A DNA stretch of 64,000 nucleotides. It comes from Coffea arabica (lineage: Eukaryota > Streptophyta > Magnoliopsida > Gentianales > Rubiaceae). Of this stretch, positions 1 through 12,000 are shown one piece after another. The notes under the pieces are model-generated. The model had not been told where the DNA came from. It made no database searches and worked only from the letters and a program-made list of their open reading frames with translations. The translations under genes and the position numbers were made by a program. Each line of letters starts with the position of its first letter. The first letter of the stretch is position 1. The DNA lies in the NCBI RefSeq assembly GCF_036785885.1, contig NC_092317.1, positions 7,504,501 to 7,568,500 of the forward strand, given 5' to 3'.

Positions 1-1121
1 TAGAGTGCCAAAATTTAAGGGTTATGCAGCATTTACGCTAGAATTAACTTAAATTACTGAATAAAACTTTTTATATTATAGTATGGGAAGGTTTTAATGT
101 TGTTTTGTAACTATCAAAGCGATGAAATGTTTCAAATTTAACCAATTTGTTAAGAAATAATCATTTATAACAAATAGAAAAGTTATCACAATCACGAATT
201 TTGCAAGTAGGCAAAGGAACTCATACCCCAATTGATTTGTCGTGGAATATGCTAATTATGGGTCACAATTATATGTTAATGATTGGAGAAAGATTCCTTT
301 GTTCTACAATTATAGGAAAGCTGGAACTTTAGTAACCCTGTTCATAAATTTTTTTTTCCCACTATTTTCCTATACAAAACTACAAAAGACAAAAATCTTG
401 TGGTTGGATGGAATCACAAATCTTCTCATTTCATTTGAAACTTTCTTAGGAGAGTAATCAAGGGTCCCCCATTTTTTTTTTGTTTGCTTTGTTTAGAATA
501 CTTTCTCTAGAGAAGTAGTGTCACGGAAATTTCTCAACAAGATCGTATGTGCAATAAATAGGCGATTGTTTGATGAGCATGGAAATTTTCTCAGAAAAAA
601 AAATTTCCAAAATAATGCTGCATTTTTGTTTCCCATCTCTAGCCATCCAACTCCAGTTTTGTGCATCTTGTATAAGTTATCATTCAGTTTGCACACGATA
701 TAACTCACTTTGTACAACACATAATTATAGAATAAAATTTTGTGAGCTCCACATATAGTGTGAAAAACGATGTACAAGATGAAATCTGAATTTTATATTT
801 TTTTTATCAAATCTTAGCCATCAACCTTCCGGAAGAGTTGCACACCTCCTTAATCCACCTCGTCACAGCACGGCCAAACACGACTCTTTACACCTTGAAG
901 CAGACGGACATTACACTGAAAACTACTTTCCAACGGAATATCTTAGGTGGCAAAAGTCGTTCCGTCTACTTAGTTTAATATTAAAATATGGGCACACATG
1001 TAACCATATGAAAGACGATAAAGAGATTAAATTAATAATAATCGGTTCAGTCAGCTTATCTATAGGCCATATTGGGGTTTATCCCCTAGATTGAGATGTT
1101 TAAGTCAACAAGGAATTGCCA
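1..1121. other. AT-rich spacer, no gene recognised
   Basis: I see no coding region with family resemblance here. Open frames are short and AT-driven. A stretch near 898-960 loosely resembles 21349-21410 in front of the CNGC gene, so it may be an old dispersed repeat. Nothing else can be supported. Confidence 0.5.
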
Positions 1122-1130
1122 AATTCTTTA

Positions 1131-1565
1131 GGGTAAAAAATAAAAAAGTCCCCTATGATAAGTCTAATACACAGAAAAGTCACATATGATTGTAAAATAT
1201 ACAACATGACACCTCATGCTTTGAACTAAATTGTAAAGGTAACGGAATCTGTTAAATTTAATGGAAATGACTTATTGGAATCTAAAAAAAAAATTTTATA
1301 CCTATTTTTTTATCAAATATACCTATTCTACCCCTTAACCCTCAATTCTCTCTATTTAGAGAATAAAACAAATGGTTTTTTTGAGCTGTCTTTTGCTTAA
1401 TTATATCAGGGAATTTTGGTCATTCTGTCCATTTCCGTTAAGTTTAACGAATTCCGTCACCTTTACAATTTAGTTCAAACCATGAGGGGTCGTGTTGTAT
1501 ATTTTGAAACCATGGGAGTTTTTTGTATATTAGGTTTACCACAGGGATTTTTTTGTTTTTTACCC
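1131..1565. mobile_element. Mutator-like MITE with long inverted repeats
   Basis: The two ends are inverted copies. The left end begins GGGTAAAAAATAAAAAAG and the right end closes with the matching TTTTTTACCC. The arms, about 130-140 bp each, share a run that reads 'ttgaactaaattgtaaaggt' on the left and its complement on the right. The flanks are aattcttta (1122-1130) and aatttttta (1566-1574), a 9-bp target duplication with one mismatch, which is the length expected for Mutator-like elements. There is no transposase frame, so it is non-autonomous. Confidence 0.7.
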
Positions 1566-1574
1566 AATTTTTTA

Positions 1575-2341
1575 TTGTTTGCTTTTCAATCCAAGCTAAA
1601 AAAAATTCATTCGGATGTATTTGTTTTCTATCAGATTAAGGTAGTACTTGTGTCTGTATTTTATTCTACCTGCAAAGAATAGTATATAATGATTTAGTGA
1701 TTATATAAGTTTTTTTTAAGTGTCAGTTGGAGGGGTCGAATTATACAAGTTTATTAAGTCTTAAGTCAATAATACAACAAAATGCTACAACTTTCCAATA
1801 AATTTGCGGCCAAACGTCAAAGGACATCAATTTAATTTTCCTACTAACCTTTGAATCTCCGTCTTAAAAAGTTTAGAGAAATAAAAAATGGCCCCAAATT
1901 TAATTTTCGGGCTTCTTTTTGGTTATGGAATGGAGAGAGAGTATGAAAAATTGAATAAGAAATGCAAACATAGAGTCTTTCTCAGACTTTTCTCCAACAT
2001 TAAATGGTACTATTTTTCAGGTTTATGTGCCTTTTTATATATGTGCCTGTTTATAGATTTCTCAAACAAATACACCAAAATGCTTTGGCAAATAGTATTC
2101 ATGTTTTCTCAAAAGAACAAAATCCTTTCAAAGAGTAGGGTTCTTTCAAGATATTAAATAAGGTTGATATTTTCCATGAATCATTAAGAATGGGCTTGGA
2201 ACACTAATGTTGCAAATGCCATCATCAGTTTTCATGGCTAACTAAATTGATACAACATGTATCATCTTCTTCTTTTTTTTCTTCTCCACTTATCCTGTAG
2301 TTATTTAAACAATACTGAAGCCTAAGCTACAGGGTTAATGG
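1575..2341. other. Spacer and 3' flank of the CNGC gene
   Basis: No gene is recognised. The part next to 2342 should hold the 3' untranslated region of the minus-strand CNGC gene, but I could not fix a polyadenylation site. Confidence 0.4.
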
Positions 2342-3790
2342 TCAGTATCCCGGAGAATGGTGGTATGCTGAATAATGGTCGTGTTCTGGGCTGAAGGAGC
2401 CTCCGCGGCCAAGTCGCTTCCTCCAATACCTCCATCCCACTTGGATACGCCTTGCGGCGAGGCCTCGCCAGTAAGGAGATTGATACCTGCAGTGATAGAA
2501 TACCACATTGTAAGTTGTAAGGCCAGGAAACTAATCGCAATATCATTTGGATGTGGCACCTATCCGCTAATATGGGTGCGTGTTTGCACAATGCAGCAGA
2601 AATCTGTAAGGAACGTGAAGAACACAGAATCCTGCTCTAATTGGAATCGAGCAAGCGGCGAGTGCAGTGGGGAGTAGGAGCTGCTGATTACAAAATGAGC
2701 CCTTATCAGACATGTGCAATGGTTTCATGAAGTACGTTAGCATCTTGTGGAACAGGTGTGGAATTTCTGTAGGTTTGAATGGTAAAAGGCCACCAAGTAA
2801 GACACAGTCCTGATCAATTTCTGTTTTTCCTTGATCCTTTTCAAGACTACACATGGTAAATGAGCACACAGCGGAAGGTTTCAATTTGTATTCTTGAAGA
2901 AATGCAGGGATAAGGATTACAGCCATTACCTTATAGCACCTTGAACACGTGGATTCCTTAAAAATCTCGAAAACAGAGTAGTGACTTCTTGAAGATCTGC
3001 AGATCGCAATACAAATGCCTCTACATTTGTTAAGCACCTTACTTCTCGATTGCTTATCATGTTGGGTCCTGGAAACCTGAGCTTTTTCCCATCTGGGACA
3101 AAAAAACTTGCATTATTCTTATTCAGATCTATTGTGGGCAGCAAGCTAACTCGTTTAGTGGCCTATCCTTAATCTATCGAAATATAGGATTCAGCACCAG
3201 AAAGGAAGGTATACAATACATTGCATATTACAGTCATTAAACATCACAGAACTGGAATTGCTTTGTTGATGGTTCAATTAGGCTTTGAATATATTATGCC
3301 AACATGCAGATTCATGTGCCCATTTCACTAGTGTTCTTACTCTTCACGTTTTGTTCTTGAACCCTGTTTTTTCACAACTCCATCCCTTTCAAAGCCACAT
3401 TAGTGTAACTTCAGTTAGTTCTATACACAATTTAACTCCGAAATGGCTTAGTCTTACCTTGCTAGAAGTTAGGTTTCTTTCTCTAAAAGCGGAAGCGAGC
3501 AGTAAGAAATGTTTTCAATTAGGCTTAAGTTTAATAGTCTAAAGCATGGATGCATTCAAAGACAGCATTCAAACCTCCACGTGAGCAGTAAGAAATGTTT
3601 TCTTAAACAAATGTAATGGATAGGGAGGAACTTCAGATGAGGACTTTTCAGAGTTGAATCTTCTTTAAGTTTCCAGAAAAATAAGCTTTTAATTTAATGA
3701 ATTAGTGTTTCAATGAACTAAAATGTCTGTCAAGAAATCAGAGGGCTGGTGGATACGTGATTGAGATGTAACTTGAAGATCAACAATCAC

Positions 3791-3821
<31 letters not shown>

Positions 3822-6018
3822 CTTACAGAAGACTGCTCAAGGCACCATGTAAGAAGTTCTTCCCCAATAACATCGCCTTCAGATAAGGGAACTTGATATC
3901 CATCTTCTCCAATGTTCTCAATTTTTCCACGGACTATGAAGACCATTTTGTCAACAAGGCCTCCACGGTGCAAAACTTTGCTTCCTTTTATGTAAATTTT
4001 TTGTTTAAGCCTCTCACAAATGGCGTCTAATATGGGCTCCTCCACAAGAGTGAATATACGGACCTGCAAATTACCACATGTTAATGAATTCATTGATTTT
4101 AAATCATTTGGTTTAGATTTTTCTTGTAGACTAGAACTATCAAATTTCATTTGCTTTTCCCAAATAGCATAGGTCTAGTTTAAGTGGATCCTTAAACGTA
4201 ATATCATGAAGAATTAAACACTGTCTAGATTGCATACAAAAGTTCATCATCTTCAATTGCCCAAGCTCCTAAAAATAAAAATAATAAAACAAAAAAAAAA
4301 GTGGAAGAAACTTTTTCATTCAAATAGAAGAAACCACTTTTGTTATTGGAGAGCTTATTGTTTGCTACATTCAAAGGTTCAATTTTCTCCAATCCCAAGC
4401 ATAACCCTTCATGCAAATTAAGCAAATCACTAATAAGCGAAAAGATCCAACTACTCCCCAATGTATTTCTATGTCAGGAATGATAAAACACTCCTCAAAT
4501 AATGTGCAAAATCCAGATTCTTGAATTGTACCCAATACTGCATAACATGCACCAGGAACAAAGGAACAAGTGCAATCAAAATTCAAAACAGTGTTAGTTC
4601 AAAGCCTACTGCAGATGACTTAACAAAGATTTATTTCTCATAGAGCTAATAGAAAAGAAACAAAAACTCAATGCAGGCCAGTCTTTGAAACCTCTACGAG
4701 CTGACTGCCAATTTTGAAAATTTTAGTCCCCCAATCGGTTATAATATTTGTAGTAATAAAATGTTTCTGGTGTAACAAGATCTGATATCATATTCTGTTT
4801 CCGAGCTGAATGTCAATTATGAATATATTCTCAGTGAGCTCACACAAAAAGATCCAATTTTGTGCATTAAGGAAGAAAACGAGAACGATGCACAAGCAGA
4901 ACGTAAATATTATCCTACGGATCACAGGTTCTGCACATAGTCCGGATTAACTTGGAAGGTCATCTGTTTTCTCTCAAATAACAAAAACTTGCAACCACTT
5001 TTTTTCAGGACGGGGGAATTTTTCTCTGGAGGTAGTTAGCAAATGGTAAACATGAACAGAAAGGTAACATTCAACAAAAATTAAGAAGCACGAGTCTCAC
5101 TCACCTTCTTGACAAAATTGCAAAGATGACGCCGTATATCTATTTGGAGGTCTTCAGGCAGATTCTCCAATACTGTTTCCTCATTCACACCTCTCGTTGA
5201 AGCCCAACTAAAACGTTCTGCTTCTCGAACTTTCCTGCATGTTAGAAGGGGTATGCAACAGATTACCAATTTCATAACTCAACAATGTGTACAAAGATGC
5301 ACTAGAAAAAGAAAGCGTTCCTGTGATAAAAAACAGCTGATGTATTCAACTACCACTTAAACCAATACCTACTATGGATGACGAGAACAAAAGAAGCAAA
5401 ATGAGGAGTAACTACGGAACAAATGCAGAATGGGAGAGCAAAAAATGGAGAAAGTATAAATTGTCACATAACCTGTAAAGAGCCACTAGACCCTCTGAAA
5501 TTTGGAATAATGCATCCAAAACCCTTTGATCTTGTAGGTTGGAAAAATACTACCATCTTAAAAACAATGGAATGTCTAACAAAGGTTAGAAAGGACTGAA
5601 AGCCCAAGAGTACCCATTTTTATTTCCTAAATTAAAAAGACACTGATAACATAGTAGAAAGAATAATAATTACATTCAGCTCCAAGAAGCCCAACTGGAC
5701 ATCCCATCTCTAATTCAAAGCTGCCCCTACTTTCTTTTTTTTTTTTCTTTTCTATTTCCACCATAATTACCATCTGACATGCCCTATCTACCCTCCCACC
5801 ATATTTAAAAGTCAAAACATGCACCTAGCAGAAGCCATCAGCTCAACCTCCATCACCACATTCGTCTCAAACGAACAACATCAAACTTTTCACAACCATC
5901 ATCAGCTCCTCCATCCTCTTCCTTCCCTTCCTCCTCTACAAAATCTTAGCATCCAACTCTAGCAAAGGTACAGAAACATGGACAGGTCATTTTTCCTTGA
6001 AAAGTTCACCATTTACAC

Positions 6019-6054
<36 letters not shown>

Positions 6055-9000
6055 AAATGTGAACATCAGAATACAAAATTGTACATGAGATTGAAAACTT
6101 TGGACATCCAGACAAGATTCCACAGTTATCAACCCAGTCCAGTCATCAGAATCAGCTAATTCAGCTTCATGCAATGTATATTAGAAGCAGGAGGATACAA
6201 GTTTCCATGTCATATAAACTTTGTCCCTAGAGCATAAGCTTCTAGTCTTGAAGCAAAAATAGATTAATTGTGATTAGACTTTTAAAGGTTGCTAGAAAGC
6301 AACAACGAAATGTAACACAGAAAAACAAGAGAAGACAGAAACTAGAAGAGAAAGGGGGTAAAAAGCTGTACCTTCTCAGTTCTTCAGGCAAGCGTCGATG
6401 GCTCATCCACTGCTCAACATCACGACGTCTAAGAGACATTTCTAACCGCCTACACAGAACAATGATGGTTAAGTTAGTTACACTGCTTTACAAATACACT
6501 ATGGACAAACTTATGGCATCAAACAACGATGTGAGATCATGAATATCATGTTAAACAAGGATTGTAACCAATTAATTGCACCGTTTACTCTGTTTGTCCT
6601 TTTTTCCACTTTGAACAGGCTATTAATTGTAGCTATTCTTAATGTTTAAATACTACATTTTAATTTAGTAATAAGAACAAGTTATATTTCAAATAACACG
6701 TTTCCCTTTGATACAAAATAATGCAAAAGGAGAAAAGAAATCCTACATGCATGAACACATACTATAATCATCCATAACTACTATTCACAGTATACTGCAT
6801 TCTTAAGCAGACGACACGTTACCTGAACTGTCTAGTAACAACTGACCATTTATACTTTCATGACAAAACATTTGAAAAAGGCAAAATATGAGAAAAGCTG
6901 TTGAAATTTCCATCAGCATAATAACAAATGCATAAGCAATATTTTTTGACGCACAAGACTCTTTTGTTTTAAATGGCAAGCTCCCCATCTCTTATTTTAA
7001 CAGAGTTCTGCTGGATCCATATCTTTCGTTGTCTATGATTTTTTTTTTCTTTGTGAAGCAAGAAGTGGATTTGGGGAATGGGGAAGGTCAGAAGTGATAT
7101 GGTATATGAAGACAAGGAACAAAGATCCTCAACCACTTTTCTCTATTTCTTTCATGATTTACTGAGGTATTAATGAAAAAGTTGCTATAGTTTTAATTTA
7201 TACTAATGTAGCAGCTGTCAACAGGTATCTTGGGAGGAAAATATCTAGTCACAGTATTATGAGTGACCAACTAGTATTTATAGGAGTACAAACCTAACCG
7301 ACTATTTACAAGAATACCCTTACTAATATATTATCTACAAGAATACTAATATTCTCCTAACACTCCCCCTCAAGTTGGAGTATATATATCATAAGCACCC
7401 AACTTGTTACAAAGGTATTTCACCCTAGAGCCCCCTAAACTCTTGGTAAACAAATCAGCCAATTGATCTGCAGACGGTACATGAGATGTCTTGATGACTC
7501 CATCAAGTAATTTCTCTCGAATGAAATGACAATCAACTTCAATATGTTTTGTCCTTTCATGAAACACTGGATTAGACGCAATATGGACAGCTGCCTGATT
7601 ATCACACACTAAATTCATAGGCTGTTTATACTCAAACCCAATTTCAAGTAACATGCTTTTCAACCAAACCAACTCACACACAGTGTGAGCCATAGCACGG
7701 TATTCAGATTCTGCACTTAATCTGGAGACAACTGTTTGCTTCTTACTCTTCCACGACACTAAATTACCACCAACAAACACACAATATCCTGTGGTCGATC
7801 TTCGATCTGAGGCAGAACCGGCCCAATCTGCATCACTATATCCTTCAATATCAGTGTGTCCATGATTTTGATACAGCAACCCTTTTCCAGGAGCACCCTT
7901 AAGATACCTGAGAATCCGTATAACAGCATCCCAATGACTAGTACGAGGGGTATCAAGAAATTGACTCACAACACTCACTGCAAACGAAATATCAGGTCTC
8001 GTTACAGTGAGATAATTTAACTTACCCACAAGTCTTCGATATTGCTTAGGATCATCAAGTAATGCTCCTTGATCTCTTGCTAATTTCACATTGGGATCCA
8101 TAGGAGTATCCACAGGTCGGCAACCTAACATCCCAACTTCACTCAACATATTGAGTACATATTTCCTTTGACATAAATAAATTCCATATTTAGACCGAGC
8201 TACCTCAATACCCAGAAAATACTGTAAATGACCTAAATCCTTTGTCTGAAAGTTTGCCTGCAGATTGGATTTAAGTTTCTGGATCCCCACAACATCATCA
8301 CCTGTAATCACAATATCATTCACATAAACAACTAATAAAATTTTACCAGCATTAGAATGCCCATAAAATACAGAGTGATCTACTCCACATCTCGTCAAAC
8401 CGAACTCCATGACCACACTACTAAACCGCCCAAACCAAGCCCTTGGAGACTGTTTCAATCCATATAAGGATTTTTTCAAACGACAAACCAACTGCGAATT
8501 CTCCCCCTGAACAACAAATCCAGGAGGTTGTTCCATATATACCTCTTCTTCCAAATCTCCATGCAGAAATGCATTTTTCACATCCAACTGATGCAATGGC
8601 CAATTGTAAGTTGCTGCCAAAGAGATAAGAAGGCGAACCGATGTAATCTTTGCAACAGGAGAAAATATTTCTAAGTAGTCTACTCCATACACCTGAGTAA
8701 ATTCTCGAGCTACCAGACGAGCCTTCAATCTATCAATAGAACCATTAGGCTGCACCTTTATAGTGTACACCCATTTACAACCAACAACAGGCTTACCTGA
8801 AGGACGAGGGACAAGATCCCAAGTACTATTTTGTTCCAAAGCAGACATCTCTTCTTGCATAGCTAATCTCCAACCAGGATGATTAAGAGCATAGGTAATA
8901 GACTTAGGAATGGAGATAGAATCAAGGGAAGCAACAAAAGAAGAATATGACATAGAGAGACGAGAATAAGACACAAAATTAGAAATAGGATGGGAAGTAC

Positions 9001-12000
9001 AATGTCTCTTACCTTTGCGTAAAGCAATAGGAAGATCTAACTCAGAGGAGGGCGTCATACCTGAATTTGAAGATTGAGAGTTAATTGGTGAAGTGCGTGG
9101 CATATCAGGAACTTTCTCAACCATGGAACGACGAGAGTAAACTTGAAGATGAGGACGAGATAATCGAGCTATGGAATCTGGTGGACTAGATAACTCAGGA
9201 AATAAAGGGGAAGGGACTGGTAAAACAGGAGAAGAAAAAGAGGGACACTGGTCTAACTCACAAGGCATACTGTGTTTGATAAAATATGGAGTAGATTCAA
9301 AGAAAGTAACATCAGCACAAGTAAAAAATCGATTTAAAACTGGACTGTAACATCTATACCCTTTTTGCGCTCGTGCGTATCCTAAGAAAATACACTTAAT
9401 AGCACGAGAATCTAATTTATCCACCCCGGGAGTAAGCTGATGAACAAAGCACACACATCCAAAAATACGAGGAGGTAATTTAAACACAAGTTCATGAGGA
9501 AAAAGAATGGAGTGAGGTAATTGACCTCCAAGAATATTAGATGGCATGCGATTAATTAAATAACATGCAGTTAGAACTGCATCACTCCAAAATTGTTTGG
9601 GCACATTCATGTGCAACAACAATGTTCGAGCAATTTCGATTAAATGTCCAATTTTTCTTTCAGCAACTCCATTCTGTTGTGGAGTGTGAGGACAAGAGAA
9701 CTGATGAATAATACCAGACTTACTCATAAAAGTATTAAAAAGAGTGGAAAAATATTCTTTCGCATTATCACTGCGAAGTATACGTACCGACACACCAAAT
9801 TGATTCTTTATTTCTGCAACAAATGCACAAAAAATGGAATATAGTTCTGAACGATCTTTCATTAAATAAAGCCAGGTAACTCTTGAAAAATCATCAACAA
9901 ATATTACAAAATATTTAAAACCTAATTTTGAAGTGACTCGACTAGGACCCCAAACATCAGAATGAACTAACAAAAACGGTTCAGAAACCCGTTTATTGAC
10001 TCTAGGAGCAAAAGAAACACGATGATGCTTTCCTAACTGACAAGACTCACATTCTAACGAAGATAATTGACTCAAAGTAGGAACCAACTTTTTCAAATTT
10101 TGTAAAGATAGATGACCTAAACGACAGTGAATTTCAAGAGGAGAAACAGTAGCAGGACATGCTATCGGACCATTGAAGTTGAGAAAGTAAAGACCATTAT
10201 GCTCATGCCCTCCACCAATCGTCCTCTTTGTCTTCAAATCCTGAATGACAACAGAATCAGGAGAGAAAGTAACTGTACACTGTAGAAATTTAGTGACCTT
10301 ACTAACAGACATTAGATTAAAGGGCAAATTGGGTACGTAAAGAACAGAAGACAGCGGAAGTGATTGATTAATTTCTACATTGCCTAGTCCTTTAACTTTA
10401 GTGGTAGATCCATCAGCTAAAGTAACATGAGGAAAGGGAGTAGACTCTTGAAAATTAGAAAAAATTTTAGAGGTACCTGACATATGATCAGTAGCCCCGG
10501 AGTCAATAATCCATGAGTCATTACCTTTTTATGCTAAAGAAGCAGAGGGAAGAGATGCGTGATTTGTAGCTTGGTACTGTAGGAATTTAACATAATCTTC
10601 CTCAGATATAGTAACAGTCTTCTGGGACCCATGTGCTGAAAAACTCGATTCAATGTGGTTATTGGTAACCGCATTAACAAACCTTTCAACCATGGCGAAT
10701 GGCACGTCAAACCAAAGAAAAGGTCAAAACTCGAGATGAACAGCGCGTGAACAGTGCCGTGAACAGTGAACAGCGCCGCGTGAACAGTGAACATTGTCGC
10801 ATGAACAGTATGCGATGAACAGTATCGCGTGAACAGTCGCGATGACCAAAACTTTTGCTAGATGTTTAACCCTAACCCTAGGACTTTTGTTCTGATACCA
10901 TGTCAACAGGTATCTTGGGAGGAAAACATCTAGTCACAGTATTATGAGTGACCAACTAGTATTTATAGGAGTACAAACCTAACCGACTATTTATAAGAAT
11001 ACCCTTACTAATATATTATCTACAAGAATACTAATATTCTCCTAACAGCAGCCAAACAAGGAAATCTCATAGCATCTCATCGGACAAATTTGGGTGACAC
11101 GTCTCACAAGAAAATCGCATTTGTGGGAAAAGATACTAACAAGAGCATGGTGATGGGAGATAAGCTTGTCTTGGAAACAAGGTTGTGATTTGCTGTGTAG
11201 TTCTTAAAATCTCTAATGAATATATACTTTCCAGACTGGGGTCTATAGTAAACTCAAAGAAAGCAAAGAAAGAACCCCATTACAATCACGGCATATTAGC
11301 ATCCTTCCAGAGTTGGATGCAGGATTTCTTTCTTCAGCCATGTAATCAATGGGTTCTCTCAACACAAAAGGTATGAGGCAATTTTGAAACAGTGCCACAT
11401 GCCTACCTTGAACAGGCACCCAACAAATTTTGTTAGAACTTGAAAGCTAGCATTGACAAAATGTTGGATGATGATGGATTAGCATTGATGAAGGTATTAC
11501 CTGCGTCCAAGAGACTGGAGAAAGTTTTGCATATTTCCAATCAGCAAAGCAAACAGAAGAAGACCAAGTCCAACGATGGCCATCGTGAAAAGAACTTCCC
11601 AAACAAAATAACTAGGAACTTGATTTCCAGCCAATGTGCTTATTTGCTTCAACAAGGCATAACAAAAAAAAGGAAAATTTATTAGTAAGGCCCCACATTG
11701 AAAACATTCAGTAACAATAATTTCACCATCAAAGAAAGCGCAAAAACATCAAGGAGCTTTTCCCATCAAAAGTCAAATTTTGGTTTTACTTATATGCGGA
11801 ACACTTTGTCAGTCAGCTTCAGATGTTAAACGGGAAATTGATAGAAATCTTTAGTGGTAAAGGTGTTTGAACTTTTGCCGAGTGTATATAAGATCAATAG
11901 CTATACAAATTCTTCAGAAAGTTTTCCCAATTCACCAAACCTGAGTCTGGGATGAATACTAAATAACATGAGATTCCAAAAGGGGCTATTTACTTTGACA

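Larger units (their letters stand above)
7216..11047 (-). mobile_element. Complete Ty1/copia LTR retrotransposon lacking a gag frame
   Basis: Two 147-bp LTRs (7216-7362 and 10901-11047) differ at two positions, both transitions. The 5-bp target duplication GCAGC flanks them at 7211-7215 and 11048-11052. On the minus strand the 5' LTR is followed directly by the primer site TGGTATCAGA, and the 3' LTR is preceded by a purine tract ending GAGGGGGAGTG. The internal part is only about 3.5 kb. A long pol frame is open, but the leader between it and the 5' LTR is about 370 bp and carries no gag frame, so the element probably depended on gag from a relative. It lies in intron 7 of the CNGC gene, in the same orientation. 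Two differences in 147 sites suggest a recent insertion, roughly half a million years if a rate of 1.3e-8 per site per year is assumed. Confidence 0.95.

Noticed and set aside
898-960. Similarity between 898-960 and 21349-21410 on the same strand
   Set aside because: The match is short and gapped, with no ends or target duplications. It may be an old dispersed repeat, but I could not define an element.
2567-3037. 156-codon minus-strand frame across CNGC exon 11 and intron 11
   Set aside because: The family-matching frame in exon 11 is a different one, and the spliced exons 11-12 explain the coding signal.
10868-10881. Telomere-like CCCTAACCCTAGG in the copia leader
   Set aside because: Only about two repeat units; too short for an interstitial telomere tract or a functional telo box in this context.
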